From an uncultured Clostridia bacterium (GTDB lineage Bacteria > Bacillota > Clostridia > Oscillospirales > Acutalibacteraceae), in contig CAMFZK010000019.1 in NCBI GenBank assembly GCA_946006915.1, forward strand, positions 1 to 12,154: a stretch of DNA of 12,154 bases, written 5' to 3'. A program made the translations under genes and the position numbers. How positions within the stretch are numbered: position 1 is the first letter of the stretch; the number at the start of each line of letters is the position of its first letter. A model generated the notes under the pieces. It was not told where the DNA came from. It made no database searches and worked only from the letters and a program-made list of their open reading frames with translations. This document shows, piece after piece, positions 5,607 to 12,154 of the stretch.

Positions 5607-7115
5607 ATGGCTTATTATTTTAACGAAGTATCTCACACCTTTAACGAGTACTTGTTGGTTCCGGGTTATTCTTCAAGCGAATGTATTCCCGCAAACGTAT
5701 CTTTAAAAACCCCCCTTGTTAAATTTAAAAAGGGCGAAGAACCCGCAATTACAATGAACATACCTATGACTTCGGCTATAATGCAGTCTGTATCGGGCGA
5801 CCGTTTGGCAGTTGCATTGGCACGTGAAGGCGGTGTTTCCTTTATATACGGTTCACAGTCTATTGAAGACGAAGCCGCAATGGTAGCACGTGCTAAATCA
5901 TACAAAGCCGGGTTTGTTGTAAGCGATTCCAACGTAACCCCCGAAAGCACATTGGCAGATGTTTTGGCTCTTAAAAAGAAAAACGGACATTCCACCGTTG
6001 CCGTAACATCGGACGGAACGCCAAACGGCAAACTTTTAGGTATTATCACCAGCCGTGATTACCGTGTAAGCCGTATGGAAACCGATGTTAAAGTAAAAGA
6101 ATTTATGACTCCCCTTGAAAAGTTGGTTGTAGCAGACGAAGACACAACCTTAAAACTTGCAAACGACATTATTTGGGACCACAAACTCAACTCTTTGCCG
6201 ATTGTTGATAAAAACGGTAACTTGAAATATTTTGTTTTCCGCAAGGATTATGACGCTCACAAAACCAATCCCAACGAATTGCTTGACAAGGACAAACGCT
6301 ATGTTGTAGGCGCAGGTATTAACACCCGTGACTACGAGGAGCGTGTTCCCGCTTTGATTGAAGCCGGTGCAGACGTGCTTTGTATTGACTCTTCCGAGGG
6401 TTACAGCGAATGGCAGTCAAGAACCATTTCATTTATCCGTGAAAAATACGGTGACACCGTTAAGGTAGGTGCAGGTAACGTAGTTGACCGTGAAGGTTTC
6501 CTATTCCTTGCAAAAGCAGGTGCGGACTTTGTTAAAGTAGGTATCGGCGGCGGTTCTATTTGTATTACCCGTGAAACCAAGGGTATCGGCCGCGGTCAGG
6601 CAACCGCTTTAATAGACGTTTGCAAAGCAAGGGACGAATATTTCAGTGAAACCGGCATTTATGTTCCGGTTTGTTCGGACGGCGGTATTGTTCACGACCA
6701 TCATATGACATTGGCACTTGCAATGGGTGCGGACTTTATGATGTTAGGCCGTTACTTTGCACGTTTTGACGAAAGCCCGACAAACAAAATCGCCATTGGC
6801 GGCAACTACTATAAAGAATATTGGGGTGAGGGTTCTAACCGTGCACGTAACTGGCAACGTTACGATTTAGGCGGAGATAAGAAACTTTCTTTTGAAGAGG
6901 GTGTTGACTCTTATGTTCCCTATGCCGGAAGGTTAAAGGACAATGTCAACCTTTCGCTTGCAAAGGTTAAGTCTACAATGTGCAACTGCGGTGCTTTAAC
7001 CATTCCCGAACTTCAGCAAAAAGCAAAACTTACATTAGTATCGGCTACAAGTATTGTAGAGGGCGGCGCACACGACGTAATCCAAAAAGAAACCTCTTTG
7101 GGTTCAATAAAATAA
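5607..7115 (+). CDS. guaB: IMP dehydrogenase, Tritrichomonas foetus-like type
   Basis: A 502-residue enzyme that oxidises IMP to XMP with NAD+, the committed step of guanine nucleotide synthesis. The (beta/alpha)8 catalytic domain is split by a CBS pair at about residues 103-220. Catalytic Cys319 lies in GIGGGSICITRETKGIGRG. Other active-site residues are Asp261 (CIDSSEG), Arg241, Asp358 (CSDGG) and flap Arg418-Tyr419 (NWQRYDLGG). These numbers coincide with those of the T. foetus enzyme, and recalled sequence agrees along nearly the whole length (HTFNEYLL near the start, SIVEGGAHDV near the end). Usual bacterial GuaB has GIGPGSICTTR at the catalytic loop. AAGGAG lies 9 bases before the ATG. 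It is monocistronic, divergent from rpsB, with a terminator after it. It lacks the tail beyond the GGAHD motif that T. foetus carries in slightly different form. Confidence 0.96.
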   Translation: MAYYFNEVSHTFNEYLLVPGYSSSECIPANVSLKTPLVKFKKGEEPAITMNIPMTSAIMQSVSGDRLAVALAREGGVSFIYGSQSIEDEAAMVARAKSYKAGFVVSDSNVTPESTLADVLALKKKNGHSTVAVTSDGTPNGKLLGIITSRDYRVSRMETDVKVKEFMTPLEKLVVADEDTTLKLANDIIWDHKLNSLPIVDKNGNLKYFVFRKDYDAHKTNPNELLDKDKRYVVGAGINTRDYEERVPALIEAGADVLCIDSSEGYSEWQSRTISFIREKYGDTVKVGAGNVVDREGFLFLAKAGADFVKVGIGGGSICITRETKGIGRGQATALIDVCKARDEYFSETGIYVPVCSDGGIVHDHHMTLALAMGADFMMLGRYFARFDESPTNKIAIGGNYYKEYWGEGSNRARNWQRYDLGGDKKLSFEEGVDSYVPYAGRLKDNVNLSLAKVKSTMCNCGALTIPELQQKAKLTLVSATSIVEGGAHDVIQKETSLGSIK

Positions 7116-7134
7116 TAGTGTTTTTGGCTTTAGG

Positions 7135-7166
7135 CGGCACAACGCAGGTTGTGCCGTTATTTTTTT
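7135..7166 (+). terminator. Intrinsic terminator of the IMP dehydrogenase gene
   Basis: A 9-bp perfect stem (CGGCACAAC 7135-7143 with GTTGTGCCG 7148-7156) with a GCAG loop, followed by TTATTTTTTT. It lies 20 bases after the stop codon. Confidence 0.9.
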
Positions 7167-7196
7167 ATACAATTTTAGGAATTTTCAATAAAATTA

Positions 7197-7225
7197 TTTA
7201 CAAATTGAACAATAAATGTTATTAT
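7197..7225 (+). promoter_or_regulatory. Probable promoter of the PFOR gene
   Basis: TTTACA (7197-7202), a 17-base spacer and TATTAT (7220-7225), each one base off consensus. Transcription would start near 7232, shortly before AGGAGG at 7244-7249. No operator-like palindrome is evident. Confidence 0.6.
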
Positions 7226-7257
7226 ATGTGTATAAAAATAATTAGGAGGAACCAAAA

Positions 7258-10200
7258 GTGTCCAGAAAATTCAAAACTATGGACGGTAATAACGCCGCCG
7301 CTTATGTATCTTACGCATTTACCGAAGTGGCTGGTATTTACCCCATTACACCTTCAAGCCCTATGGCTGACTATGTTGACCAATGGTCGGCACAAGGGGT
7401 TAAAAACATTTTCGGCACAACCGTAAACGTTGCCGAAATGCAGTCCGAAGCAGGTGCCGCAGGTACCGTGCACGGCTCTCTCGCAGCCGGTGCATTCACC
7501 ACTACATATACGGCTTCACAAGGTTTATTACTTATGATTCCTAATATGTATAAAATTGCGGGTGAACTTTTACCCTGCGTATTCCACGTTTCGGCACGTT
7601 GTGTTGCTTCCCACGCCCTTAACATTTTCGGCGACCATTCGGATGTTTACGCTTGCCGTCAAACAGGTTTTGCCATGCTTGCCGAAACCAATCCGCAGGA
7701 AGTTATGGATTTAGGTGCGGTTGCTCACTTGGCATCTATTGAAAGCCGTGTTCCGTTTATCAACTTCTTTGACGGTTTCCGTACTTCCCACGAAATTCAA
7801 AAAATTGAAGCATGGGATTACGAAGACCTTAAAGAAATGTGCAATATGGATGCCGTTAACGAATTCCGTAAACGTGCATTAAACCCCGAAAGACCGGTTA
7901 TGCGCGGTTCACACGAAAACGGCGATATTTTCTTCCAACACCGTGAGGCATGCAACAAATATTATGATGCTTGTCCCGATATTGTGGAAAAATATATGGA
8001 TAAAGTCAATGCCAAACTCGGCACTGATTATAAACTGTTTAACTACTACGGCGCACCCGATGCCGAAAGAATTATTGTTGCAATGGGTTCTGTTTGCGAC
8101 GTTGCCGAAGAAGTAATTGATTACTTAATGGCAAAAGGCGAAAAAGTAGGTCTTGTAAAGGTACGTCTTTACCGTCCTTTCTCTGCTAAACGTTTGGCAG
8201 AAGCAATTCCCGCAACAGTTAAGAAAATTGCAGTACTTGACAGAACCAAAGAACCCGGCTCATTGGGTGAACCGCTTTATTTGGATGTTGTTGCCGCTTT
8301 AGCTTCTGTCGGCAAAAAGGTTGACAGTATTATCGGCGGTCGTTACGGCCTCGGTTCTAAAGATACTCCCCCGTCAAGCATTTTTGCAATTTACAAAGAA
8401 CTCAGTAAAGAAAATCCCAAACATAACTTTACCATCGGTATTGTGGACGATGTTACGGGACTGTCTTTAGACGAGGAAGAAGCACCGAACACCGCAGCAG
8501 AAGGTACTATTGAATGTAAGTTCTGGGGTCTCGGCGGTGACGGTACGGTAGGCGCTAATAAAGACTCTATTAAAATCATCGGTGACCATACCGACAAATA
8601 CGTTCAGGCGTATTTCCAATATGACTCTAAAAAAACCGGCGGTATCACCATTTCTCACCTGCGTTTCGGTGATAAACCCATTAAGAGTCCTTACTACATT
8701 AACAAGGCAGACTTTGTTGCCTGCCATAACCCGTCTTACATTATTAAGGGTTATAAAATGGTGCGTGACGTTAAACCAGGCGGTGTATTCCTTATCAACT
8801 GCCAATGGACTCCCGAAGAGTTGGATAAGCATATGCCGGCAGAAGCAAAACGCTATATTGCTAAAAACAATATTCAACTTTACACCGTTAACGCTATTGA
8901 TCTAGCGGCACAAATCGGTCTCGGAAAACGTACAAACACCGTTTTACAGTCTGCTTTCTTCTCGCTTTCTAACGTTCTTCCCGCCGAAGAAGCAATTGGC
9001 TATATGAAAGAAAAAGCACAGAAGTTTATGAAGAAGGGTAAAGAAATCGTTGAAATGAACGAAAAAGCAATCGACGCCGGCGCTTCGGCCTACGTTAAGA
9101 TTGATATTCCCGCTTCATGGGCAGATGCTACTTCCGAAAATACCGCCGCTAAAACCGAAGGCAAGGAAAAACTTGTTAAGATGGTTGACAGTATTATGAA
9201 ACCCGTTGGTCTTATGAACGGCGATTCATTACCTGTTTCCGCCTTTATAGACCATGCAGACGGTACTTTTGAACAGGGTGCTTCGGCTTACGAAAAACGC
9301 GGCGTTGCAGTTGCCGTTCCGGAATGGAATGCGGATACCTGTGCTAAATGTAACAAGTGTTCCTTCGTTTGCCCTCACGCTACAATCCGTCCTTTCTGTT
9401 TGGATGAAAACGAACTTTCGGCCGCTCCCGAAAATATGAAAAAAGCACCGAAACCGTTCCTTAAAACAAACTACACCTATACTTTGACTATTTCCCCGCT
9501 TGACTGTATGGGTTGCGGTGTTTGTGTGGGTGTTTGTCCCACCAATTCGCTTAAGATGGTTCCGCAGGAAACACAACTCGAAGAACAAAAGGTATTCGAT
9601 TACTGTGTTGCAAATGTTACCGAAAAAGACGGTGTCGCAACCGACGCTAACGTAATTACTTCACAGTTCAAAAAGCCGTTGCTTGAATTCTCCGGCTCTT
9701 GCGCAGGTTGTGCCGAAACCGCTTATGCACGTCTTGTTACCCAGTTGTTCGGTGACAGAATGTATATCTCCAACGCAACGGGATGTTCGTCCATTTGGGG
9801 CGGTCCTGCCGCAACTTCGCCGTATACCGTAAACGCAAAGGGTCAAGGTCCTGCTTGGGCCAACTCACTCTTTGAAGATAATGCAGAACACGGCTTTGGT
9901 ATGTATTTAGGTCAAGAGGCAATAAGAAACCGCCTTATTTCCAAGGTTAAACTTTTAACCGAGTCCCATAAAGCTTCGGACGATGTTAAAACCGCCGCAA
10001 AAGCATATCTTGATACCGTGAATGACGGCGCTAAAAATGCCGAACCCGCAAAGGCGCTTGTAGCCGCACTTAAAGCACAAAATGCCGATTGTGACATTTG
10101 CCGTGATATCATAGACAATGCCGAATACTTAAGCAAGAAATCTATTTGGATTTTCGGCGGCGACGGTTGGGCTTATGACATCGGTTTCGGCGGTGTTGAC

Positions 10201-10797
10201 CACGTTTTGGCATCGGGCAAAAATGTAAACATTATGGTATTCGATACCGAAGTTTACTCCAACACCGGCGGTCAGGCATCTAAAGCATCTAACATCGGTC
10301 AGGTTGCACAGTTTGCCGCAGCAGGTAAAGCAATCGCCAAGAAGAGTCTTGCCGAAATTGCAATGTCTTACGGCTATGTTTACGTTGCACAAATTGCAAT
10401 GGGTGCAGATATGAACCAAACCCTTAAAGCAATTAAAGAGGCAGAAGCGTATGACGGCCCGTCCATCGTAATTGCATACTCTCCTTGCGAAATGCACTCT
10501 ATTAAGGGCGGTATGGCAAATTGCCAAAAAGAAATGAAACGTGCCGTAGACTGCGGATATTGGGATTTGTTCCGTTACAATCCTGCTCTTAAGGCAGAGG
10601 GTAAAAATCCCTTCTCGGTTGACTGCAAACCCGCAACTGCCGATTATAAAGAGTTTATTATGGGCGAAGCACGTTATTCTTCACTTACCCGTTCCTTCCC
10701 CGAACGTGCCGAAGAATTGTTTGAAAAAGCCGCTAACTCGGCTAAAGAACGCCGTGCCCACCTTGAAAAATTGGTAGAACTTTACGGTAAAGAATAA
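7258..10797 (+). CDS. nifJ: Pyruvate:ferredoxin (flavodoxin) oxidoreductase
   Basis: A 1179-residue single-chain PFOR (also called por) that converts pyruvate and CoA to acetyl-CoA, CO2 and reduced ferredoxin. The start is GTG, with AGGAGG 8 bases upstream. The N-terminal domain has IYPITPSSPMAD with Thr31, Glu64 (TPP activation) and Arg114 in SARCVASHA, matching Desulfovibrio africanus numbering. The ferredoxin domain carries two [4Fe-4S] motifs: Cys695, 698, 701, 705 and Cys750, 753, 756, 760. The cluster near TPP uses Cys815, 818, 843 and 1077. The TPP/Mg2+ motif GGDGWAYDIGFGG starts near 967, followed by YSNTGGQ. Length and domain order are normal for the homodimeric enzyme of strict anaerobes. 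It stands alone between two terminators. The reverse direction, or use of flavodoxin, cannot be excluded. Confidence 0.98.
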   Translation: MSRKFKTMDGNNAAAYVSYAFTEVAGIYPITPSSPMADYVDQWSAQGVKNIFGTTVNVAEMQSEAGAAGTVHGSLAAGAFTTTYTASQGLLLMIPNMYKIAGELLPCVFHVSARCVASHALNIFGDHSDVYACRQTGFAMLAETNPQEVMDLGAVAHLASIESRVPFINFFDGFRTSHEIQKIEAWDYEDLKEMCNMDAVNEFRKRALNPERPVMRGSHENGDIFFQHREACNKYYDACPDIVEKYMDKVNAKLGTDYKLFNYYGAPDAERIIVAMGSVCDVAEEVIDYLMAKGEKVGLVKVRLYRPFSAKRLAEAIPATVKKIAVLDRTKEPGSLGEPLYLDVVAALASVGKKVDSIIGGRYGLGSKDTPPSSIFAIYKELSKENPKHNFTIGIVDDVTGLSLDEEEAPNTAAEGTIECKFWGLGGDGTVGANKDSIKIIGDHTDKYVQAYFQYDSKKTGGITISHLRFGDKPIKSPYYINKADFVACHNPSYIIKGYKMVRDVKPGGVFLINCQWTPEELDKHMPAEAKRYIAKNNIQLYTVNAIDLAAQIGLGKRTNTVLQSAFFSLSNVLPAEEAIGYMKEKAQKFMKKGKEIVEMNEKAIDAGASAYVKIDIPASWADATSENTAAKTEGKEKLVKMVDSIMKPVGLMNGDSLPVSAFIDHADGTFEQGASAYEKRGVAVAVPEWNADTCAKCNKCSFVCPHATIRPFCLDENELSAAPENMKKAPKPFLKTNYTYTLTISPLDCMGCGVCVGVCPTNSLKMVPQETQLEEQKVFDYCVANVTEKDGVATDANVITSQFKKPLLEFSGSCAGCAETAYARLVTQLFGDRMYISNATGCSSIWGGPAATSPYTVNAKGQGPAWANSLFEDNAEHGFGMYLGQEAIRNRLISKVKLLTESHKASDDVKTAAKAYLDTVNDGAKNAEPAKALVAALKAQNADCDICRDIIDNAEYLSKKSIWIFGGDGWAYDIGFGGVDHVLASGKNVNIMVFDTEVYSNTGGQASKASNIGQVAQFAAAGKAIAKKSLAEIAMSYGYVYVAQIAMGADMNQTLKAIKEAEAYDGPSIVIAYSPCEMHSIKGGMANCQKEMKRAVDCGYWDLFRYNPALKAEGKNPFSVDCKPATADYKEFIMGEARYSSLTRSFPERAEELFEKAANSAKERRAHLEKLVELYGKE

Positions 10798-10815
10798 AAT
10801 TTATAGGTTATAACC

Positions 10816-10855
10816 AAACCCCCGAGACGGAATTGAATTTCCGCCTCGGGGGTTT
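10816..10855 (+). terminator. Intrinsic terminator of the PFOR gene
   Basis: A long GC-rich hairpin: an 11-bp stem (AAACCCCCGAG 10816-10826 with CTCGGGGGTTT 10845-10855), then an A/C mismatch and a further CGGAA/TTCCG stem around a short loop. The T-tract is only three bases before CATATATG, so release may depend mainly on stem strength. Confidence 0.75.
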
Positions 10856-10863
10856 CATATATG

Positions 10864-10998
10864 TTATTTTGTAGTATTAGGATCGAAATCGTAATTGATT
10901 ATGTCATTAAAAAGAGAAATAACAAATTTATTATAGTTTTTCGGACAGGTGTCCTCGACTGTCCGTTTCGTTTTATTAGTAGCATTAAAATTTAACAC
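10864..10998 (-). pseudogene. Possible small ORF or C-terminal gene relic
   Basis: On the minus strand a frame is open from a stop at 11014-11016 to a TAA at 10864-10866. The only start-like codon is GTG at 10996-10998, giving 44 residues, with no convincing ribosome binding site. The deduced peptide has a protein-like composition, including TKRTVEDTCPKNYNKF followed by an amphipathic stretch (VISLFNDIINYDFDP). I recognise no family. It may be the decayed 3' end of a lost gene, a small protein, or chance. A hairpin at 10942-10965 lies inside it. Confidence 0.22.
10942..10965. repeat. Perfect inverted repeat with an alternative nested fold
   Basis: CGGACAG (10942-10948) and CTGTCCG (10959-10965) form a 7-bp stem with a 10-base loop, followed by TTTCGTTTT on the plus strand. 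The 5' arm can instead pair locally as GGACA-GG-TGTCC (10943-10954), so two exclusive hairpins are possible. Weak terminator or attenuator character is possible but not established. Confidence 0.5.
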
Positions 10999-11052
10999 TT
11001 CTGCAGATTGATTTTAAATTCCGACTTTTTTATAAATGTTAGTGGCAAAATT

Positions 11053-11080
11053 TTGTAAACCCCAACATTAGGAATATAAC
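11053..11080 (+). promoter_or_regulatory. Candidate spoVT promoter
   Basis: TTGTAA (11053-11058), a 16-base spacer and TATAAC (11075-11080) give a plausible sigma-A-type promoter about 200 bases upstream of spoVT. Alternatives are a TATAAT at 11119-11124 with no good -35, and GAATA (11094-11098) 18 bases before TATATAA (11117-11123), a weak sigma-G-like arrangement. In Bacillus spoVT is transcribed by sigma-G. The choice cannot be made from sequence alone. Confidence 0.3.
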
Positions 11081-11102
11081 CTTAATACACTAGGAATATT
11101 AC
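11070..11102. repeat. 22-bp-spaced direct repeat upstream of spoVT
   Basis: AGGAATATAAC (11070-11080) recurs as AGGAATATTAC (11092-11102), 10 of 11 bases identical, with a start-to-start distance of 22 bp, about two helical turns. It overlaps the candidate promoter elements, as an operator for a cooperatively binding regulator would. Confidence 0.5.
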
Positions 11103-11188
11103 GAAAAATAAATGATTATATAATGTGTTTCTATTTTTATATCTAATCAGTATAAATTCCCTATTTTCACAAATAATAAGAACCACAC

Positions 11189-11246
11189 GGCGTTTCCAAA
11201 ATTGGAAATTTTGACGCCTGAGTGAACCTTGTTACTCGTTTCACTC
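11189..11246. repeat. Two adjacent hairpins before the spoVT start
   Basis: First hairpin: GGCGT (11189-11193) with ACGCC (11214-11218), enclosing CAAAATT (11197-11203) with AATTTTG (11207-11213); an alternative inner pairing TTTCCA/TGGAAA exists. Second: GAGTGAA (11220-11226) with TTCACTC (11240-11246), with ACTCG repeated in tandem (11234-11247). Neither has a U-tail. They end 25 bases before the spoVT AAGGAG. This could be a spoVT leader structure or a copy of a dispersed palindromic element. Confidence 0.5.
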
Positions 11247-11286
11247 GTAATATACAACACAATTTGAATTAAAGGAGAATGTATAT

Positions 11287-11823
11287 ATGAAAGCAACCGG
11301 TATTGTGAGAAGAATCGACGATTTAGGTCGTGTTGTAATACCTAAAGAAATAAGAAGAACTATGAGAATCCGTGAGGGCGACCCGCTTGAAATATACACC
11401 GATGCAGGCGGTGAAGTAATTTTTAAAAAGTACTCCCCAATAGGGGAAATGGCATCCTTTGCGGGACAGTACGCCGAAGCGCTTGGCACCTCTACAAAAT
11501 TATCGGTAATAATATGCGACCGTGACCACTGTGTTGCGGCGGCGGGTATTTCCAAAAAAGAGGTTTTAGAGCGTAGAATTACACCTGTTTTAGAAGAAAT
11601 TATGGAACAAAGAAGAACGGTCAGTTACGAAAAAAGCGAAAACCACCTTGCACTCGAAGGGGTTGACCGCAATATTTTAATTGCCGTGCCGATTATAGTT
11701 TCGGGCGATGTTACGGGAGCGGTGGTTTTGCTTTCTAACGAAACATCGGAAAAGTATGAAGAAAGCGACCTTAAAATTGCGGCTGTTGCGGCTTGCTTTT
11801 TAGGTAAACAGATGGAAGAATAA
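11287..11823 (+). CDS. spoVT: Stage V sporulation transcription regulator SpoVT
   Basis: A 178-residue regulator, the same length as Bacillus subtilis SpoVT. Residues 1-50 form the AbrB-type swapped-hairpin DNA-binding domain (ATGIVRRIDDLGRVVIPKEI, then RIREGDPLEI) and are nearly identical to the B. subtilis protein. Residues of about 55-178 form a GAF-like domain with the family features SVIICDRD and a C-terminal GKQMEE (B. subtilis ARQMEQ). SpoVT is a tetrameric forespore regulator that tunes sigma-G-dependent genes and spore coat and germination properties. AAGGAG lies 9 bases before the ATG. It converges on serS through a shared terminator. The 430-base upstream gap and direct repeat suggest dedicated control. 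The C-terminal length separates it from AbrB (about 95 residues). It implies a spore-forming lineage, although some non-sporulating relatives retain it. Confidence 0.94.
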   Translation: MKATGIVRRIDDLGRVVIPKEIRRTMRIREGDPLEIYTDAGGEVIFKKYSPIGEMASFAGQYAEALGTSTKLSVIICDRDHCVAAAGISKKEVLERRITPVLEEIMEQRRTVSYEKSENHLALEGVDRNILIAVPIIVSGDVTGAVVLLSNETSEKYEESDLKIAAVAACFLGKQMEE

Positions 11824-11828
11824 AAAGT

Positions 11829-11860
11829 AAACCGAGCGGGGAAATTTCCTGCTCGGTTTT
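11829..11860. terminator. Bidirectional terminator between spoVT and serS
   Basis: AAACCGAGC (11829-11837) pairs with GCTCGGTTT (11851-11859), with GGAAATTTCC inside. TTTT follows on the plus strand. On the minus strand the stem is followed by ACTTTTT. It fits the ends of the convergent spoVT and serS genes. Confidence 0.85.
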
Positions 11861-11864
11861 TAGT

Positions 11865-12154
11865 TTATTTACTTTCAATAAATTCTTTACCGCCCATATA
11901 CGGTTGTAATGCTTTAGGAATTTTAATTGTGTACTTTTTACCGTCAAACAAAAGGTTGTTTTCAAGGAATGCAATTAACATTCTGGGCGGAGCAACAACG
12001 GTGTTGTTAAGGGTGTGTGCCAAATACTTCTTACCGTCCGCACCTTTAACACGTATACCTAAACGTCTTGCTTGAGCATCACCCAAATTAGAGCAAGAGC
12101 AAACTTCAAAGTACTTCTTCTGTTTCGGACTCCATGCCTCAATATCATAAGACT
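11865..12154 (-). CDS. serS: Seryl-tRNA synthetase, C-terminal part
   Basis: The last 96 or so residues of a class II aminoacyl-tRNA synthetase that charges tRNA-Ser; the 5' part lies beyond the window. Visible in order: SYDIEAWSPKQKKYFEVCSCSN, here split as YDIEAW then EVCSCSN (active-site strands), GDAQARRLGIRV, and class II motif 3 as HTLNNTVVAPPRMLIAFLEN with its conserved Arg. The C-terminal segment IKIPKALQPYMGGKEFIE follows. The HTLNNT form differs from E. coli (HTLNGSG) but matches Thermus thermophilus SerRS as recalled, so it is an ordinary bacterial variant. The frame stays open to the window edge; no internal start is needed. It converges on spoVT. Confidence 0.93.
   Translation of the reverse strand, partial: SYDIEAWSPKQKKYFEVCSCSNLGDAQARRLGIRVKGADGKKYLAHTLNNTVVAPPRMLIAFLENNLLFDGKKYTIKIPKALQPYMGGKEFIESK

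Larger units (their letters stand above)
10856..11286. other. 430-base gap between PFOR and spoVT
   Basis: AT-rich DNA with no confident gene. It holds the possible relic frame at 10864-10998 (minus), a hairpin at 10942-10965, an imperfect inverted repeat AATGTT...AACATT (11035-11069), a 22-bp-spaced direct repeat (11070-11102), AT-rich promoter-like sequence (11053-11124), and two adjacent hairpins (11189-11246) just before the spoVT ribosome binding site. This is far longer than the other intergenic gaps here. Confidence 0.8.

Noticed and set aside
10129..10527. Minus-strand open frame (132 codons) inside the PFOR gene
   Set aside because: Cys/Arg/Phe-rich shadow of conserved TPP-domain codons, with no promoter or ribosome binding site.
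10856..11286. Insertion sequence or MITE in the spoVT upstream gap
   Set aside because: Several hairpins are present, but no matching terminal inverted repeats at the ends and no target-site duplication could be found by eye.
11865..12154. SerRS motif 3 (HTLNNTVVAPPR) as a sign of an archaeal or eukaryal-type enzyme
   Set aside because: The same HTLNNT...PR form and a similar IPQALIPYMG-type C-terminus are recalled from Thermus thermophilus SerRS, so it is a normal bacterial variant.
1..12154. CRISPR array, tRNA or rRNA genes, toxin-antitoxin or defence genes
   Set aside because: No regularly spaced repeats, no cloverleaf-like sequence and no such protein motifs were seen on either strand.

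Overview
The window looks like chromosomal DNA from an anaerobic, endospore-forming Clostridia-type Firmicute (Oscillospiraceae-like is a guess). The evidence is a full-length SpoVT sporulation regulator, a single-chain pyruvate:ferredoxin oxidoreductase, strong AGGAGG-type ribosome binding sites, sigma-A-type promoters, fairly AT-rich DNA and U-tailed hairpin terminators at nearly every gene end. No IS element, tRNA, rRNA or CRISPR array was seen. Most genes are housekeeping genes.

Layout: 1-711 (+) is the C-terminal part of an AI-2E/PerM-type membrane permease. It converges through a shared terminator on a two-gene minus-strand operon (1808 to 761): a flavin-reductase-like FMN-binding protein followed by a YfcE-type phosphodiesterase. 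A compact divergent promoter pair (1829-1894) drives that operon and, on the plus strand, an unrecognised 545-residue protein with three N-terminal membrane helices (1923-3560). Two back-to-back terminators (3570-3651) separate it from the rpsB-tsf operon (minus strand, 5355 to 3667), which makes ribosomal protein S2 and elongation factor Ts. A second divergent promoter region (5356-5606) carries a long structured rpsB leader and, on the other strand, a perfect-consensus promoter for an IMP dehydrogenase gene (5607-7115). The PFOR gene (7258-10797, GTG start) follows as a single unit. A 430-base gap (10856-11286) holds hairpins, a 22-bp-spaced direct repeat and a possible relic reading frame. 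It precedes spoVT (11287-11823), which converges on the 3' end of serS (11865 to the window edge).

Working together: rpsB-tsf and serS serve translation, IMP dehydrogenase controls guanine nucleotide supply, and PFOR converts pyruvate to acetyl-CoA plus reduced ferredoxin, the core of fermentative energy metabolism. SpoVT links the region to sporulation.

The most notable points are these. The IMP dehydrogenase resembles, colinearly and without apparent gaps, the enzyme of the parabasalid protozoan Tritrichomonas foetus, not the usual bacterial GuaB. The rpsB leader has a duplicated Shine-Dalgarno block with a five-codon minicistron embedded in it. The spoVT upstream region contains repeated and palindromic elements that no gene explains. 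No wholly new multi-gene system is evident. Comparisons with named reference proteins are from memory; no searches were run.
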